Part shown: positions 8,145 to 14,950 of the stretch, one piece after another | Numbering within the stretch: the first letter of the stretch is position 1 | Layout of the letters: every line of letters starts with the position of its first letter | Source: DATLXH01 sp035576005 | GTDB taxonomy: Bacteria; Acidobacteriota; Thermoanaerobaculia; Gp7-AA8 | NCBI GenBank assembly: GCA_035576005.1 | Contig: DATLXH010000166.1 | Span: 1 to 19,795 of the forward strand | Direction: 5' to 3' | Length of the DNA stretch: 19,795 bases | The notes under the pieces: generated by a model | Seen by the model: the letters and a program-made list of their open reading frames with translations, nothing else | Databases searched by the model: none | Told to the model about the DNA's origin: nothing | Made by a program: the position numbers and the translations under genes

Positions 8145-8839
8145 CGGGAGCTCCGGGCTCGTTCCGTCAATCCATGAACGAGGCCGCTGACCGCAAGCGC
8201 AATCACCACGAGCACTACGCCGAGGGCGATTGCTCGGGCGTCGTCTCCCTTGCTGTGCTCGAGGGCAATGACCGTGGTGAGGGTTCGCGTCCGGCCCCGA
8301 ATGTTCCCTCCGACGATGATTGCGGCTCCGAGCTCGGTGAAGACTCTCGCGAATGCGATCAGGAGTGCCGAAATCACCGCCAGCCGAAGCTCCCAGAGCA
8401 GCACCCACATTCTCCGGAGAGGTCCCATTCCAAGAACGATGGCTGTCTCACGGAGTTCGTTAGGAAGGCGCCGGGTGGAGCTGAGCGCGATGGCAGTGAG
8501 GATTGGCAACGCCAGCGTGAACTGCGCGAAGGCCATGACCGCTCGCGTGTAGAGGAGCTCGGTCCAGCCGAGAGGCCCGGAGGCGGAGAAAACAAAGTAG
8601 AAAAGAAGGCCGATCGCAACGGTCGGAATCGCCGCGAGCGTATATAGAAGCCAGCTGAAAAAGCCCGCTACTGCGTTGCGACCATTCCCCAGAACGTAAC
8701 CGAGAGGGACGCCTACGACCGCTGCCGCGATCAACGCCGTAACAGAGACCTGGAGTGAAACGGCCGTGATCTGCCAGACCGCGGCATCGCCGCGGATGAT
8801 CAGAAGCAGGGCCTCCCATACCGATCGTCCGAGCGTCAT
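8141..8839 (-). CDS. tupB: Tungstate ABC transporter permease (TupB-like)
   Basis: A 232-residue inner-membrane permease with five or six hydrophobic segments, for example AVSLQVSVTALIAAAVVGV (26-44), LLYTLAAIPTVAIGLLFYFV (64-83) and AIALGVVLVVIALAVSGLV (203-221). The cytoplasmic coupling loop ELRETAIVLGMGPLRRMWVL (128-147) fits the EAA-motif region. The stretch FTELGAAIIVGGNIRGRTRT with LTTVIALEHSKGD is the signature region of TupB/WtpB-like oxyanion permeases. The start at 8839 (MTLGRSVW) is preferred because it lies one base past the tupA stop (TGA-C-ATG), giving translational coupling; the frame is open 29 codons further upstream but that part overlaps tupA. Intact. Confidence 0.9.
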   Translation of the reverse strand: MTLGRSVWEALLLIIRGDAAVWQITAVSLQVSVTALIAAAVVGVPLGYVLGNGRNAVAGFFSWLLYTLAAIPTVAIGLLFYFVFSASGPLGWTELLYTRAVMAFAQFTLALPILTAIALSSTRRLPNELRETAIVLGMGPLRRMWVLLWELRLAVISALLIAFARVFTELGAAIIVGGNIRGRTRTLTTVIALEHSKGDDARAIALGVVLVVIALAVSGLVHGLTERARSSR

Positions 8840-8840
8840 G

Positions 8841-9785
8841 TCAGAACGGTAGTACGTCAGGATTGTGGTGGGGTCGATTCGGAGGCCAGACGTTGAAAAC
8901 TCTGGATCCGCGGATTCGGAAATCATTGATCATTTCGCGTCCAGCGCCGGTTGAGATCCACTCCGCGAAAGTGACAGCCGCGGACCCTCGCGACTTGTCA
9001 CTCGTTCCGATTACCATGACGGCGTAGGTGTTCAGAAATTCCGGGTCGCCATGCGACAGCTCCCGCAGAGCAAGGAGGTGTGCAAGTTGAGAAAACGTGG
9101 CGCGATCCGTAAGGCAGTACGCTTTCAACTGGCTGGCCACACGAAGCGTCGCTGCCATGCCCTGACCGGTTTCGACGAGCCTCGGCGGCGGGGGAGTGGC
9201 GCCGCCTTTCTTCCAGAAGAGTTTTTCGCGGGCCTCCGTACCTGAGGCATCGCCGCGAGAGACGAACGGGGCGTCCGATTGCGCGATCCGCTTCATGGCC
9301 TCAATCGCCGAGGTGGCGGCGCCCACGTGTGCGCGATCGTCGGCGGGGCCGACAATCAGGAAATCGTTGTACATGATTTTTCGATACAGCCTCGCTTTAC
9401 CGCTCTTGAGAAACGCCGTTTCGCCGGCTGGATCGTGAGTTACCAGGAGGTCCGCGTCTCCGTGAAGACCAAGCTGCATCGCCTTTCCGCTGCCGACAGA
9501 CAACACCTCGACATCGATGCCCGTTTGTTTCTTGAAGGCGGGAAGGAGAGTGTTGAGAAGTCCGGAGTTGTCGACACTTGTGGTGGTAGCGAGTCTGAGC
9601 GCCGGCCGGCGCTCACAAGCCGGGAAGACCATGAGCGCAAGCAGAGCTAAAACCGCCCAGTCTGGCAGGAGCGCAGGCCATGCATCTCTCTTCTCCCGGC
9701 GGGAGAAGGTGGCGGGTGACCGCCGGATGAGGGTCCAGCGCCGTAGAAATTCTCCGCGATGTTTCGCTCGGCCCATCGATGTCAT
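8841..9785 (-). CDS. tupA: Tungstate-binding lipoprotein of ABC transporter (TupA-like)
   Basis: A periplasmic oxyanion-binding protein. The mature part starts after a lipobox (LALMVFPAC) and opens with LRLATTTSVDNSGLLNTLLP, the hallmark of TupA tungstate-binding proteins. It continues with VLSVGSGKAMQLGLHGDADL, IMYNDFLIVGPADD, APFVSRGDASGTEAREK and ETGQGMAATLRVASQLKAY, all family blocks contributing ligand contacts. The start is uncertain. The ATG at 9785 gives a 56-residue leader, long for a lipoprotein, whose middle (SPATFSRREKR) is encoded by a palindromic repeat at about 9690-9708. No in-frame ATG lies between that repeat and the hydrophobic core. The repeat may have landed at the gene start and changed its leader. 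The gene follows pirin by 28 bp and probably shares its transcript. Function is confident, start is not. Confidence 0.88.
   Translation of the reverse strand: MTSMGRAKHRGEFLRRWTLIRRSPATFSRREKRDAWPALLPDWAVLALLALMVFPACERRPALRLATTTSVDNSGLLNTLLPAFKKQTGIDVEVLSVGSGKAMQLGLHGDADLLVTHDPAGETAFLKSGKARLYRKIMYNDFLIVGPADDRAHVGAATSAIEAMKRIAQSDAPFVSRGDASGTEAREKLFWKKGGATPPPPRLVETGQGMAATLRVASQLKAYCLTDRATFSQLAHLLALRELSHGDPEFLNTYAVMVIGTSDKSRGSAAVTFAEWISTGAGREMINDFRIRGSRVFNVWPPNRPHHNPDVLPF
9690..9735. repeat. Palindromic repeat within the tupA leader
   Basis: CTTCTCCCGGCGGGAGAAG (9690-9708) is a perfect 19-bp palindrome. It is followed by GTGGCGGGTGACC and by GCCGGATGAGGGTC (9722-9735). The latter 14-mer occurs again at 7494-7507 in the paoC/tupC gap. 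Such 'CTCCCGGCGGGAG' elements are dispersed intergenic repeats in several bacterial groups. Here it is read through as coding by the likely tupA frame. Confidence 0.6.
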
Positions 9786-9813
9786 CAATTCCACAACCTC
9801 GCGTCTCGCGCCG

Positions 9814-10518
9814 TCAAGCCAGATCGAAGAGGAAAATCTCGGCCTCACTGCCGCTGGCGCCGGTGATGGTGAGCATCGCTTCATTCTCAATCGCTGCGCC
9901 GTCACCCTTCTCGAGCACGGTGCCGTTGACAGTGACGCTCCCGCTCGCGACCTGAAGCCACGCCCCATGTCCCGCCGCAAGTTTGTGCTCGACTCCGCTT
10001 GAGCCCTCCAGGATCGCGCCGTAGAGCCGCGCATCCTGATGAATGGTCACGGCGCCATGGTCTCCTTCCGGCGCCGCCAGGAGGCGTAGCTGCCCCCGTC
10101 GTTCGCCGTCCGCAAAGAGTTTCTGCTCGTAGCCTGGCGCGATCCCTTGGTGCTCCGGGATGATCCAGACCTGGAAAAAATGCACCGGCTCATCCTTCGA
10201 AGCGTTGAACTCACTGTGACTTACTCCGGTCCCCGCACTCATTCTCTGGACCTCGCCGCGACGAAGCACCTCTTCACTGCCGGTCGAGTCCCTGTGTGCG
10301 AGCGCTCCCTCCATCACGAGCGAGATGATCTCCATATTGTCATGGCGATGCTCGCCGAAGCCACGCCCGGGAGCGACTGTATCTTCGTTGATGACGCGCA
10401 GAGAGCGGAAGCCCATCTGATCGGGGTCGAAGTAGTTGGCGAACGAGAAACTGTGATGCGAGGTGAGCCAGCCGTGTCTTCCAACGCCTCGGTCCTTCGA
10501 CTTCCGAATCGTGATCAT
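9814..10518 (-). CDS. Pirin-family bicupin (YhhW/quercetinase-like)
   Basis: A 234-residue bicupin. The N-terminal cupin has metal ligands H57 and H59 (GFGEHRHDNMEI), H101 and E103 (RMSAGTGVSHSEFN), at the same numbers as the iron/copper site of E. coli YhhW, a quercetin 2,3-dioxygenase-like pirin. The opening IRKSKDRGVGRHGWLTSHHS and FANYFDPDQMGFRSLRVIN are pirin hallmarks. The C-terminal cupin looks metal-free. Function in bacteria is mixed (flavonol oxidation, redox sensing, metabolic regulation) and cannot be fixed here. The start at 10518 has a GCGGGGGC tract about 5 bases upstream; the longer open frame into the intergenic region has no family match. It lies just upstream of tupA on the same strand and is likely co-transcribed. 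Intact, cytoplasmic. Confidence 0.92.
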   Translation of the reverse strand: MITIRKSKDRGVGRHGWLTSHHSFSFANYFDPDQMGFRSLRVINEDTVAPGRGFGEHRHDNMEIISLVMEGALAHRDSTGSEEVLRRGEVQRMSAGTGVSHSEFNASKDEPVHFFQVWIIPEHQGIAPGYEQKLFADGERRGQLRLLAAPEGDHGAVTIHQDARLYGAILEGSSGVEHKLAAGHGAWLQVASGSVTVNGTVLEKGDGAAIENEAMLTITGASGSEAEIFLFDLA

Positions 10519-10835
10519 GAGTGCCCCCGCTGCGACAGATAAAACAAGGTGGATGAAAATCTCTTTCGTCCCGTCTAGCGAGCTAGCGCAGGCGATGCTC
10601 GACTGCCTTGTCATGTACGTCCACAGACATTTCCACACCCCAGGGCAGTCGAGACGCCTCGCGCTACACGCGAGGCGGCATACCACCGAGGCGGCAACAT
10701 TTCTTGAAAGTAATCGTGTAAAATAACCACTTCCCCGTTAAAAAATTACCTTCACTGCACTCTCACACCCGAGCAGCCTGGTCCGTTACCGAAGCTCCGG
10801 AAACTGCCCGTAATTTGTCCCAAGGAATTCGTGTC
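10519..10835. other. Divergent intergenic region with strong hairpin and AT-rich tract
   Basis: This 317-bp gap separates pirin (minus) from the secreted glycosidase-like gene (plus). A perfect hairpin with a 9-bp stem, CGCCTCGCG-CTACA-CGCGAGGCG, lies at 10655-10677. A direct repeat CGAGGCGGCA occurs at 10671-10680 (overlapping the hairpin arm) and 10687-10696. An AT-rich tract follows (about 10697-10750, with TTGAAAGTAATCG, TAAAATAA and TTAAAAAATTA), the most promoter-like composition in the window, but no -35/-10 pair has proper spacing. The hairpin and repeat could be an operator or an RNA structure. I see no small gene here. Confidence 0.4.
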
Positions 10836-13607
10836 ATGAGAACCCTTCTGCGGCGTTTTTCCACATCCTTCGTTGTGCTGCTCTCTTTTCTCGCCGCGCC
10901 GCTGGCGCACGCGCAGATCAGCACTGACATCTTGAAGCCTGTGGGTTTCCACCCCAGCCCCATCAATTACTTCAACGTTCCCTATTTTGCGGATGGTTTT
11001 TCGCAGGGCGAAGGCTGGCGGAGCATCCCGGGCGTGCAGTCGGTGGATTTCGGCGACCCCATCGATATGACAACTCCGGCCAGCCTTGCTCAGTTCGATC
11101 AGAACGGCTTTCCAAGATTTTTGAATCCCGGGCAGAGACTCCGCGCAATCGTGTTCGGGCTCGGCATCGAAGACCCGACGAACCCGGTACGCCCACCAGG
11201 CTGGCCTTCGCGCGACACTCTCGCGAAGGGCCGGCTTATCGTAACCTGGAAAGGAAACGCCGATGTTCGTCTCGCTGGCTGCGCGTTCACCGCGAGCGGC
11301 TCGAACGGGGCTCAGACCGGCAACATCGCCGATGGACGTCGCATCTATCTCTGCACCGGCGCAGCGCAGTCGATCGAAGTCCAGTCGATGCTGACTGCGA
11401 TCACGGAAATCGACGCCTGGCTTGCGCCTCCTGACGATCCAGCGACTCCATCCGTGAACGAGAGCACCAGCGGCACGCTCGAGGGTCAATTCTTTCATCC
11501 GATTCTCCTCCAGCGCATCGCTGATCGCAATTGGAGCTTCATTCGTTTCATGGATTGGGGAGCGACGAACGCCAGTCCTCAGCAGGACTGGATCGATCGC
11601 CGTCGGCCCGGCTATGCGTTCAAGAGCGGCGTGCTCAATAAGCGCAGTCCATCGGCACAAGCCCAGGGAGACCGGGAAACCGGGGCCCCGTTCGAAGACA
11701 TGGTCCGTCTCTGCAACGAGACGGGCAAGAATATGTGGATCAACATTCCGCATCTTGCGACTAACGACTTCATCACGAAGCTTGCGCAGACCATTCGCTT
11801 CGGTAGTGACGGAGTCAACCCGCATACGAGCGTGACGGCGAATCCGAAGTTTGCACCCTTGAATTCCAGTCTCAAGGTCTACGTCGAGTTCTCCAACGAG
11901 ATCTGGTCAAACGGTTTCGCATTTCCGCAGGGCGCCTGGGCCATCGAGGAGGCTGCGAAAGTCGGACTGACCCGGGAGCAGTTCATCGCCCGTCGGTTCA
12001 GCGATTCGTGGCGGATCTTCCAGCAGGTCTTCGGTGGGACGGCCCGGCTCGTTCGCGTAGCGGCGATTCATACCGCCAACGACGGTTACACCCGTCCTTT
12101 ACTCAAGGAGATGGGCAGCTACGGCGTCACGCTTGGGCTTTCCCCCGCCGTTCGACCCGACGTGCTTGCAGTAACGACTTATTTCGGCAATGGGATTCAG
12201 GACTTCGTCCTGGAGCAGGGTTTTGCGACGAACAAACTATTCAACGATCCTTATTGGACGAGCGCGCTCTTCATCCAGCACCGGCAGTTAGCCTTCGCTG
12301 AATGGAGACGTCGCATGCTCGCCGGCGATTCGTCGGCTGGTGCCGGCCCCGACGCAACCAGTCTTGGTGGAGGGTTTTCCAGCAATCTCCGAACGCTCCC
12401 CAAAGAAGAGCTCGGGTTCGATCTTCCCATCATTGCCTACGAAGGGGGTCCGTCCCTTTTCACCGACTCAGCACCGGTCAACGATCAGAACGCCAGGAAT
12501 GCTCAGGGCATACCTTCGGACGATTTCGTCACGACGTTTGTCGAGGCAATGAATCGTGACCCGTTGATGAAGAATATCTACGACATTCACCTCAACCTTG
12601 CGAAATCCAAAGCGCTCTGGACGCACACGCCTTACACCGATGCACTTTTCTGGAGTCGATTCGGTCAGTGGGGCCACCTCGAGACATTCGACCAGAACCC
12701 CCTGCAATCGCCAAAGTACTCGCTGATGCTCGAGCATTTTGACGAGTTCTCCGCAATCCGTCACATCGATACACCTCTCGGCCCAGTGCCGCAGTTTGGA
12801 TCGAGCTCGACGTTGCGACCGGCCATCGTCGGACAGACATACTCCGTGGATGTTCTGGCGACGGGCGGAAATGGCGCTCTTACTGTAAAGATCATTGGAT
12901 CGTTCCTCGACAGCGGACTCACTGCAGTTCCCATCGCCAATGGCTTTCGCGTGAGCGGGAAACCATCCAAGAGCCAGAAGAACTTCATTCATGCCCGGGT
13001 AGTCGACGCGGACGGCGACCCCGCCTGGCAGATCTTTACTCTCGAGTCATTCGGCGGACCAGGCACTCTGGTTCAGAGCAACTTCCGCGGAACGTCACCG
13101 GCACTGAACCGCCCATTCGCCCAGACCCATGTGCTCTCTCCCCAGGTTACCTGGAGCGGCTGGCAAATCAGCCGGCCCATCGATGCCCAGGGTGGTGTTC
13201 GAGCCGAGAGTGGCGATGACGCATTCGTCTTCTCGCTCGACGGGCCATCGAGAGGCGGAGCGAACGCCGGCGACTCGACGCTCAGCGAAGCGATCGCCGA
13301 AAGCGAGTTTCTCACTGCCACGGTCACTCCCGTAGGCGGAGCGCTCGATCTTCGCGGCGCAGAGGTTCGATTCCTGACCAAGCGACGCGACTTCCATGCG
13401 CCGCGTGGTTACGCGCTCATGTCGAGTATTGGCGGATTCACGGAAGCGGCTGTGCTACTCAAGAGCGTCGCCCCCGATAAGGACGATTTCACCGAGCGTG
13501 AACATATCGCGACTCTCCCGTCGACCTCGGCGTTTCAGTCGGTGACCTCTCCGATCGAATTTCGGATCTACTTGCAACTCAATTCGCCCGCAAACCTACG
13601 AGCCTGA
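10836..13607 (+). CDS. Large secreted protein with clan GH-A glycosidase-like domain and C-terminal beta domains
   Basis: A 923-residue secreted protein. A signal peptide (MRTLLRRF, then a hydrophobic core ending PLAHA, cut before Q27) directs export. AAGGA about 10 bases upstream supports the ATG at 10836; a TTG at 10815 is less likely. The central part looks like a TIM-barrel hydrolase of clan GH-A: strand-plus-NE motif LKVYVEFSNEIW with candidate acid/base E355, and DLPIIAYEGGPSLF with candidate nucleophile E536, where such enzymes place them. The middle also has FIRFMDWGATNASPQQDW and KNMWINIPHLATNDF. From about 650 to 735 a putative-Ig-like domain follows (GQTYSVDVLATGGNGALTV, DADGDPAWQIF), and the last ~170 residues look like a beta-sandwich binding module. 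I cannot name the GH family or substrate. A dockerin-like tail lies just past the stop in the same frame. Confidence 0.8.
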   Translation: MRTLLRRFSTSFVVLLSFLAAPLAHAQISTDILKPVGFHPSPINYFNVPYFADGFSQGEGWRSIPGVQSVDFGDPIDMTTPASLAQFDQNGFPRFLNPGQRLRAIVFGLGIEDPTNPVRPPGWPSRDTLAKGRLIVTWKGNADVRLAGCAFTASGSNGAQTGNIADGRRIYLCTGAAQSIEVQSMLTAITEIDAWLAPPDDPATPSVNESTSGTLEGQFFHPILLQRIADRNWSFIRFMDWGATNASPQQDWIDRRRPGYAFKSGVLNKRSPSAQAQGDRETGAPFEDMVRLCNETGKNMWINIPHLATNDFITKLAQTIRFGSDGVNPHTSVTANPKFAPLNSSLKVYVEFSNEIWSNGFAFPQGAWAIEEAAKVGLTREQFIARRFSDSWRIFQQVFGGTARLVRVAAIHTANDGYTRPLLKEMGSYGVTLGLSPAVRPDVLAVTTYFGNGIQDFVLEQGFATNKLFNDPYWTSALFIQHRQLAFAEWRRRMLAGDSSAGAGPDATSLGGGFSSNLRTLPKEELGFDLPIIAYEGGPSLFTDSAPVNDQNARNAQGIPSDDFVTTFVEAMNRDPLMKNIYDIHLNLAKSKALWTHTPYTDALFWSRFGQWGHLETFDQNPLQSPKYSLMLEHFDEFSAIRHIDTPLGPVPQFGSSSTLRPAIVGQTYSVDVLATGGNGALTVKIIGSFLDSGLTAVPIANGFRVSGKPSKSQKNFIHARVVDADGDPAWQIFTLESFGGPGTLVQSNFRGTSPALNRPFAQTHVLSPQVTWSGWQISRPIDAQGGVRAESGDDAFVFSLDGPSRGGANAGDSTLSEAIAESEFLTATVTPVGGALDLRGAEVRFLTKRRDFHAPRGYALMSSIGGFTEAAVLLKSVAPDKDDFTEREHIATLPSTSAFQSVTSPIEFRIYLQLNSPANLRA

Positions 13608-13811
13608 CCGGCTTCAAACTGACCCAGAAGCCCCTTCTGCGCCGTCGCGCGGCCAAAGGGTGATGCCAAGGGCGACGGAGTCGTTACGTCTCCGAACGTC
13701 TTGTATCTGATTCATCACGCGTTCGCTGGTGGACCGGCGCCGTTCGGGACTGAAGATGCCAACGGCGACGGTAGCGTTACTGCTGTGGACATTCTCTATC
13801 TGATCAAATGA
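13608..13811 (+). pseudogene. Dockerin type I-like tail detached from the upstream gene
   Basis: From 13659 to the TGA at 13809-13811, in the same frame as the upstream glycosidase-like gene, the DNA encodes GDAKGDGVVTSPNVLYLIHH, then AFAGGPAPFGTE, then DANGDGSVTAVDILYLIK. These are two dockerin/EF-hand-like calcium loops (DAKGDG.., DANGDG..) each followed by a helix. Two in-frame TGA codons (13605 and 13620) separate it from the parent. Between them the +1 frame reads YEPDRLQTDPEAPSAPSRGQ, a Pro/Ser-rich linker of the kind that precedes such tails. So the parent protein plus linker plus dockerin would be continuous if one shift near 13596 and one near 13655 were undone. It has no start of its own. 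Either indel errors or a recent break explain it. Confidence 0.75.
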
Positions 13812-13845
13812 CGTCTTTGCCGTCGACTCTGGTGCAGCACGGCAT

Positions 13846-14679
13846 CTATCTCCCTGTGAAAATGGGCGCGCGCTTTTCCAGAAAGTGGGCGATCCCTTCC
13901 TTGAAATCCTCAGACTTCAGACTCTCGAGCATCTCGCTCTCCGAAAACTCGAACGCCTGAGCGAGGCTGAGAAACATCGCCTCGTAGACCTGTCGCTTGA
14001 TCACCCCTGTCGAACGGGGACTGGCACTGGACGCCATATCACTTGCGTATTGCTGCACGTTCTCCCGAAAGGTCTCCTCCGGGAAACTCTGATTGATCAT
14101 CCCCATCCTGAGCGCTTCCGCAGCGTCGATACTGCGCGCAGAGAGAAGCAGATCGAGGGCGTTCGCGTGACCGACGACTCGAGGAAGAATCCAGGCCATC
14201 CCGAACTCCGCGATCAAGCCTCTTTTCGCGAATGCCGTCGAAAATCGTGCTGCCTGTGACGCGAACCTGATGTCACAGTAGAGCGCGATGGCCAGCCCCA
14301 GGCCGACCACCGGACCGTTGATTGCGGCAATCACCGGCTTTCTCAGCGCCGGAAAGTATGAGTACTTTGTCTGGAAGTCGGGACGGACGTCGTGCCGGTC
14401 CGTGATGCCTGTATTCCGAAGTGCCTGCGCGCGGCTCGACCCGTTTACGCCGAGCTTTGCCACCTCGTCGAGCAGTGACATATCCGCGCCAGCGCAGAAT
14501 CCGCGGCCCGCTCCCGTCAGAACAATGACCCTGACGCCGTCATCAGCCTCCGCTTCCGCCATGGCCGCACGGACTTCCCGCTCCATCACAGCGGTCCATG
14601 CGTTCAGCTTGTCGGGACGGTTCAGCGTCACTGTTGCGACACGGTCGATTACCTTGTAAATCGTTTCTTGTCCTGTCAT
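13846..14679 (-). CDS. Enoyl-CoA hydratase/isomerase (crotonase) superfamily protein, atypical active site
   Basis: A 277-residue crotonase-fold protein, acting on acyl-CoA thioesters. It opens VATVTLNRPDKLNAWT, has the first oxyanion-hole loop GAGRGFCAGADMSLL (56-70) and the second in INGPVVGLGLAIALYCDIRF (120-139), then RFSTAFAKRGLIAEFGMAWI and LPRVVG. The two glutamates of classic hydratases are absent: the first position is A130 and the second falls in the TAFAK stretch. One acid, E158 (LIAEFG), sits where some isomerase-like members carry Asp/Glu. So hydration is not assured; an isomerase or another crotonase reaction is possible. GAGG 8 bases before the ATG supports the start at 14679. 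It stands alone, convergent with the glycosidase gene and divergent from the efflux operon. Intact, cytoplasmic. Confidence 0.92.
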   Translation of the reverse strand: MTGQETIYKVIDRVATVTLNRPDKLNAWTAVMEREVRAAMAEAEADDGVRVIVLTGAGRGFCAGADMSLLDEVAKLGVNGSSRAQALRNTGITDRHDVRPDFQTKYSYFPALRKPVIAAINGPVVGLGLAIALYCDIRFASQAARFSTAFAKRGLIAEFGMAWILPRVVGHANALDLLLSARSIDAAEALRMGMINQSFPEETFRENVQQYASDMASSASPRSTGVIKRQVYEAMFLSLAQAFEFSESEMLESLKSEDFKEGIAHFLEKRAPIFTGR

Positions 14680-14839
14680 CGAGAACCTCGGTTGCAGTCT
14701 CCATTTCTTTCCGGTGGCGTGACCATTGTCTGATGGTTCTCAGAGCCGCCGCTCCTGAAAAGGATGGGTCGCCAGCGCCAGAGTGAAGGAGCAACGGAAA
14801 AATTCACAAATTCGAACCATCGGTAATACTGCGGTCAGA

Positions 14840-14950
14840 ATGAGCGTCACCCTTCGCCGGTTGAGGGGTCGCAGCGATGCTCTTTCCGTGCTCCGATCGA
14901 ATCAGAGCTCCCGCGGGACGATCCTGCAAACGTACTCAGACCTGAAATGA
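14840..14950 (+). CDS. Possible 36-residue leader ORF overlapping the efflux adaptor start
   Basis: ATG at 14840 opens a 36-residue frame (begins MSVTLRRLRGRSDALSV, ends QTYSDLK) whose TGA overlaps the adaptor's ATG (AAATGA). It is Arg/Ser-rich with no family match and no good ribosome site. The overlap could couple translation to the adaptor, as short leader peptides do, or be chance. The rest of the 267-bp gap back to the crotonase gene shows no other gene. Confidence 0.2.
   Translation: MSVTLRRLRGRSDALSVLRSNQSSRGTILQTYSDLK

Noticed and set aside
10700..10730. Promoter formed by TTGAAA (10704) and TAAAAT (10719)
   Set aside because: Only 9 bases separate the boxes, far from the 16-18 needed.
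10752..11825. 357-codon minus-strand frame opposite the glycosidase-like gene
   Set aside because: The plus strand has a signal peptide, catalytic-type motifs and a ribosome site; the antisense product has low-complexity, unmatched sequence.
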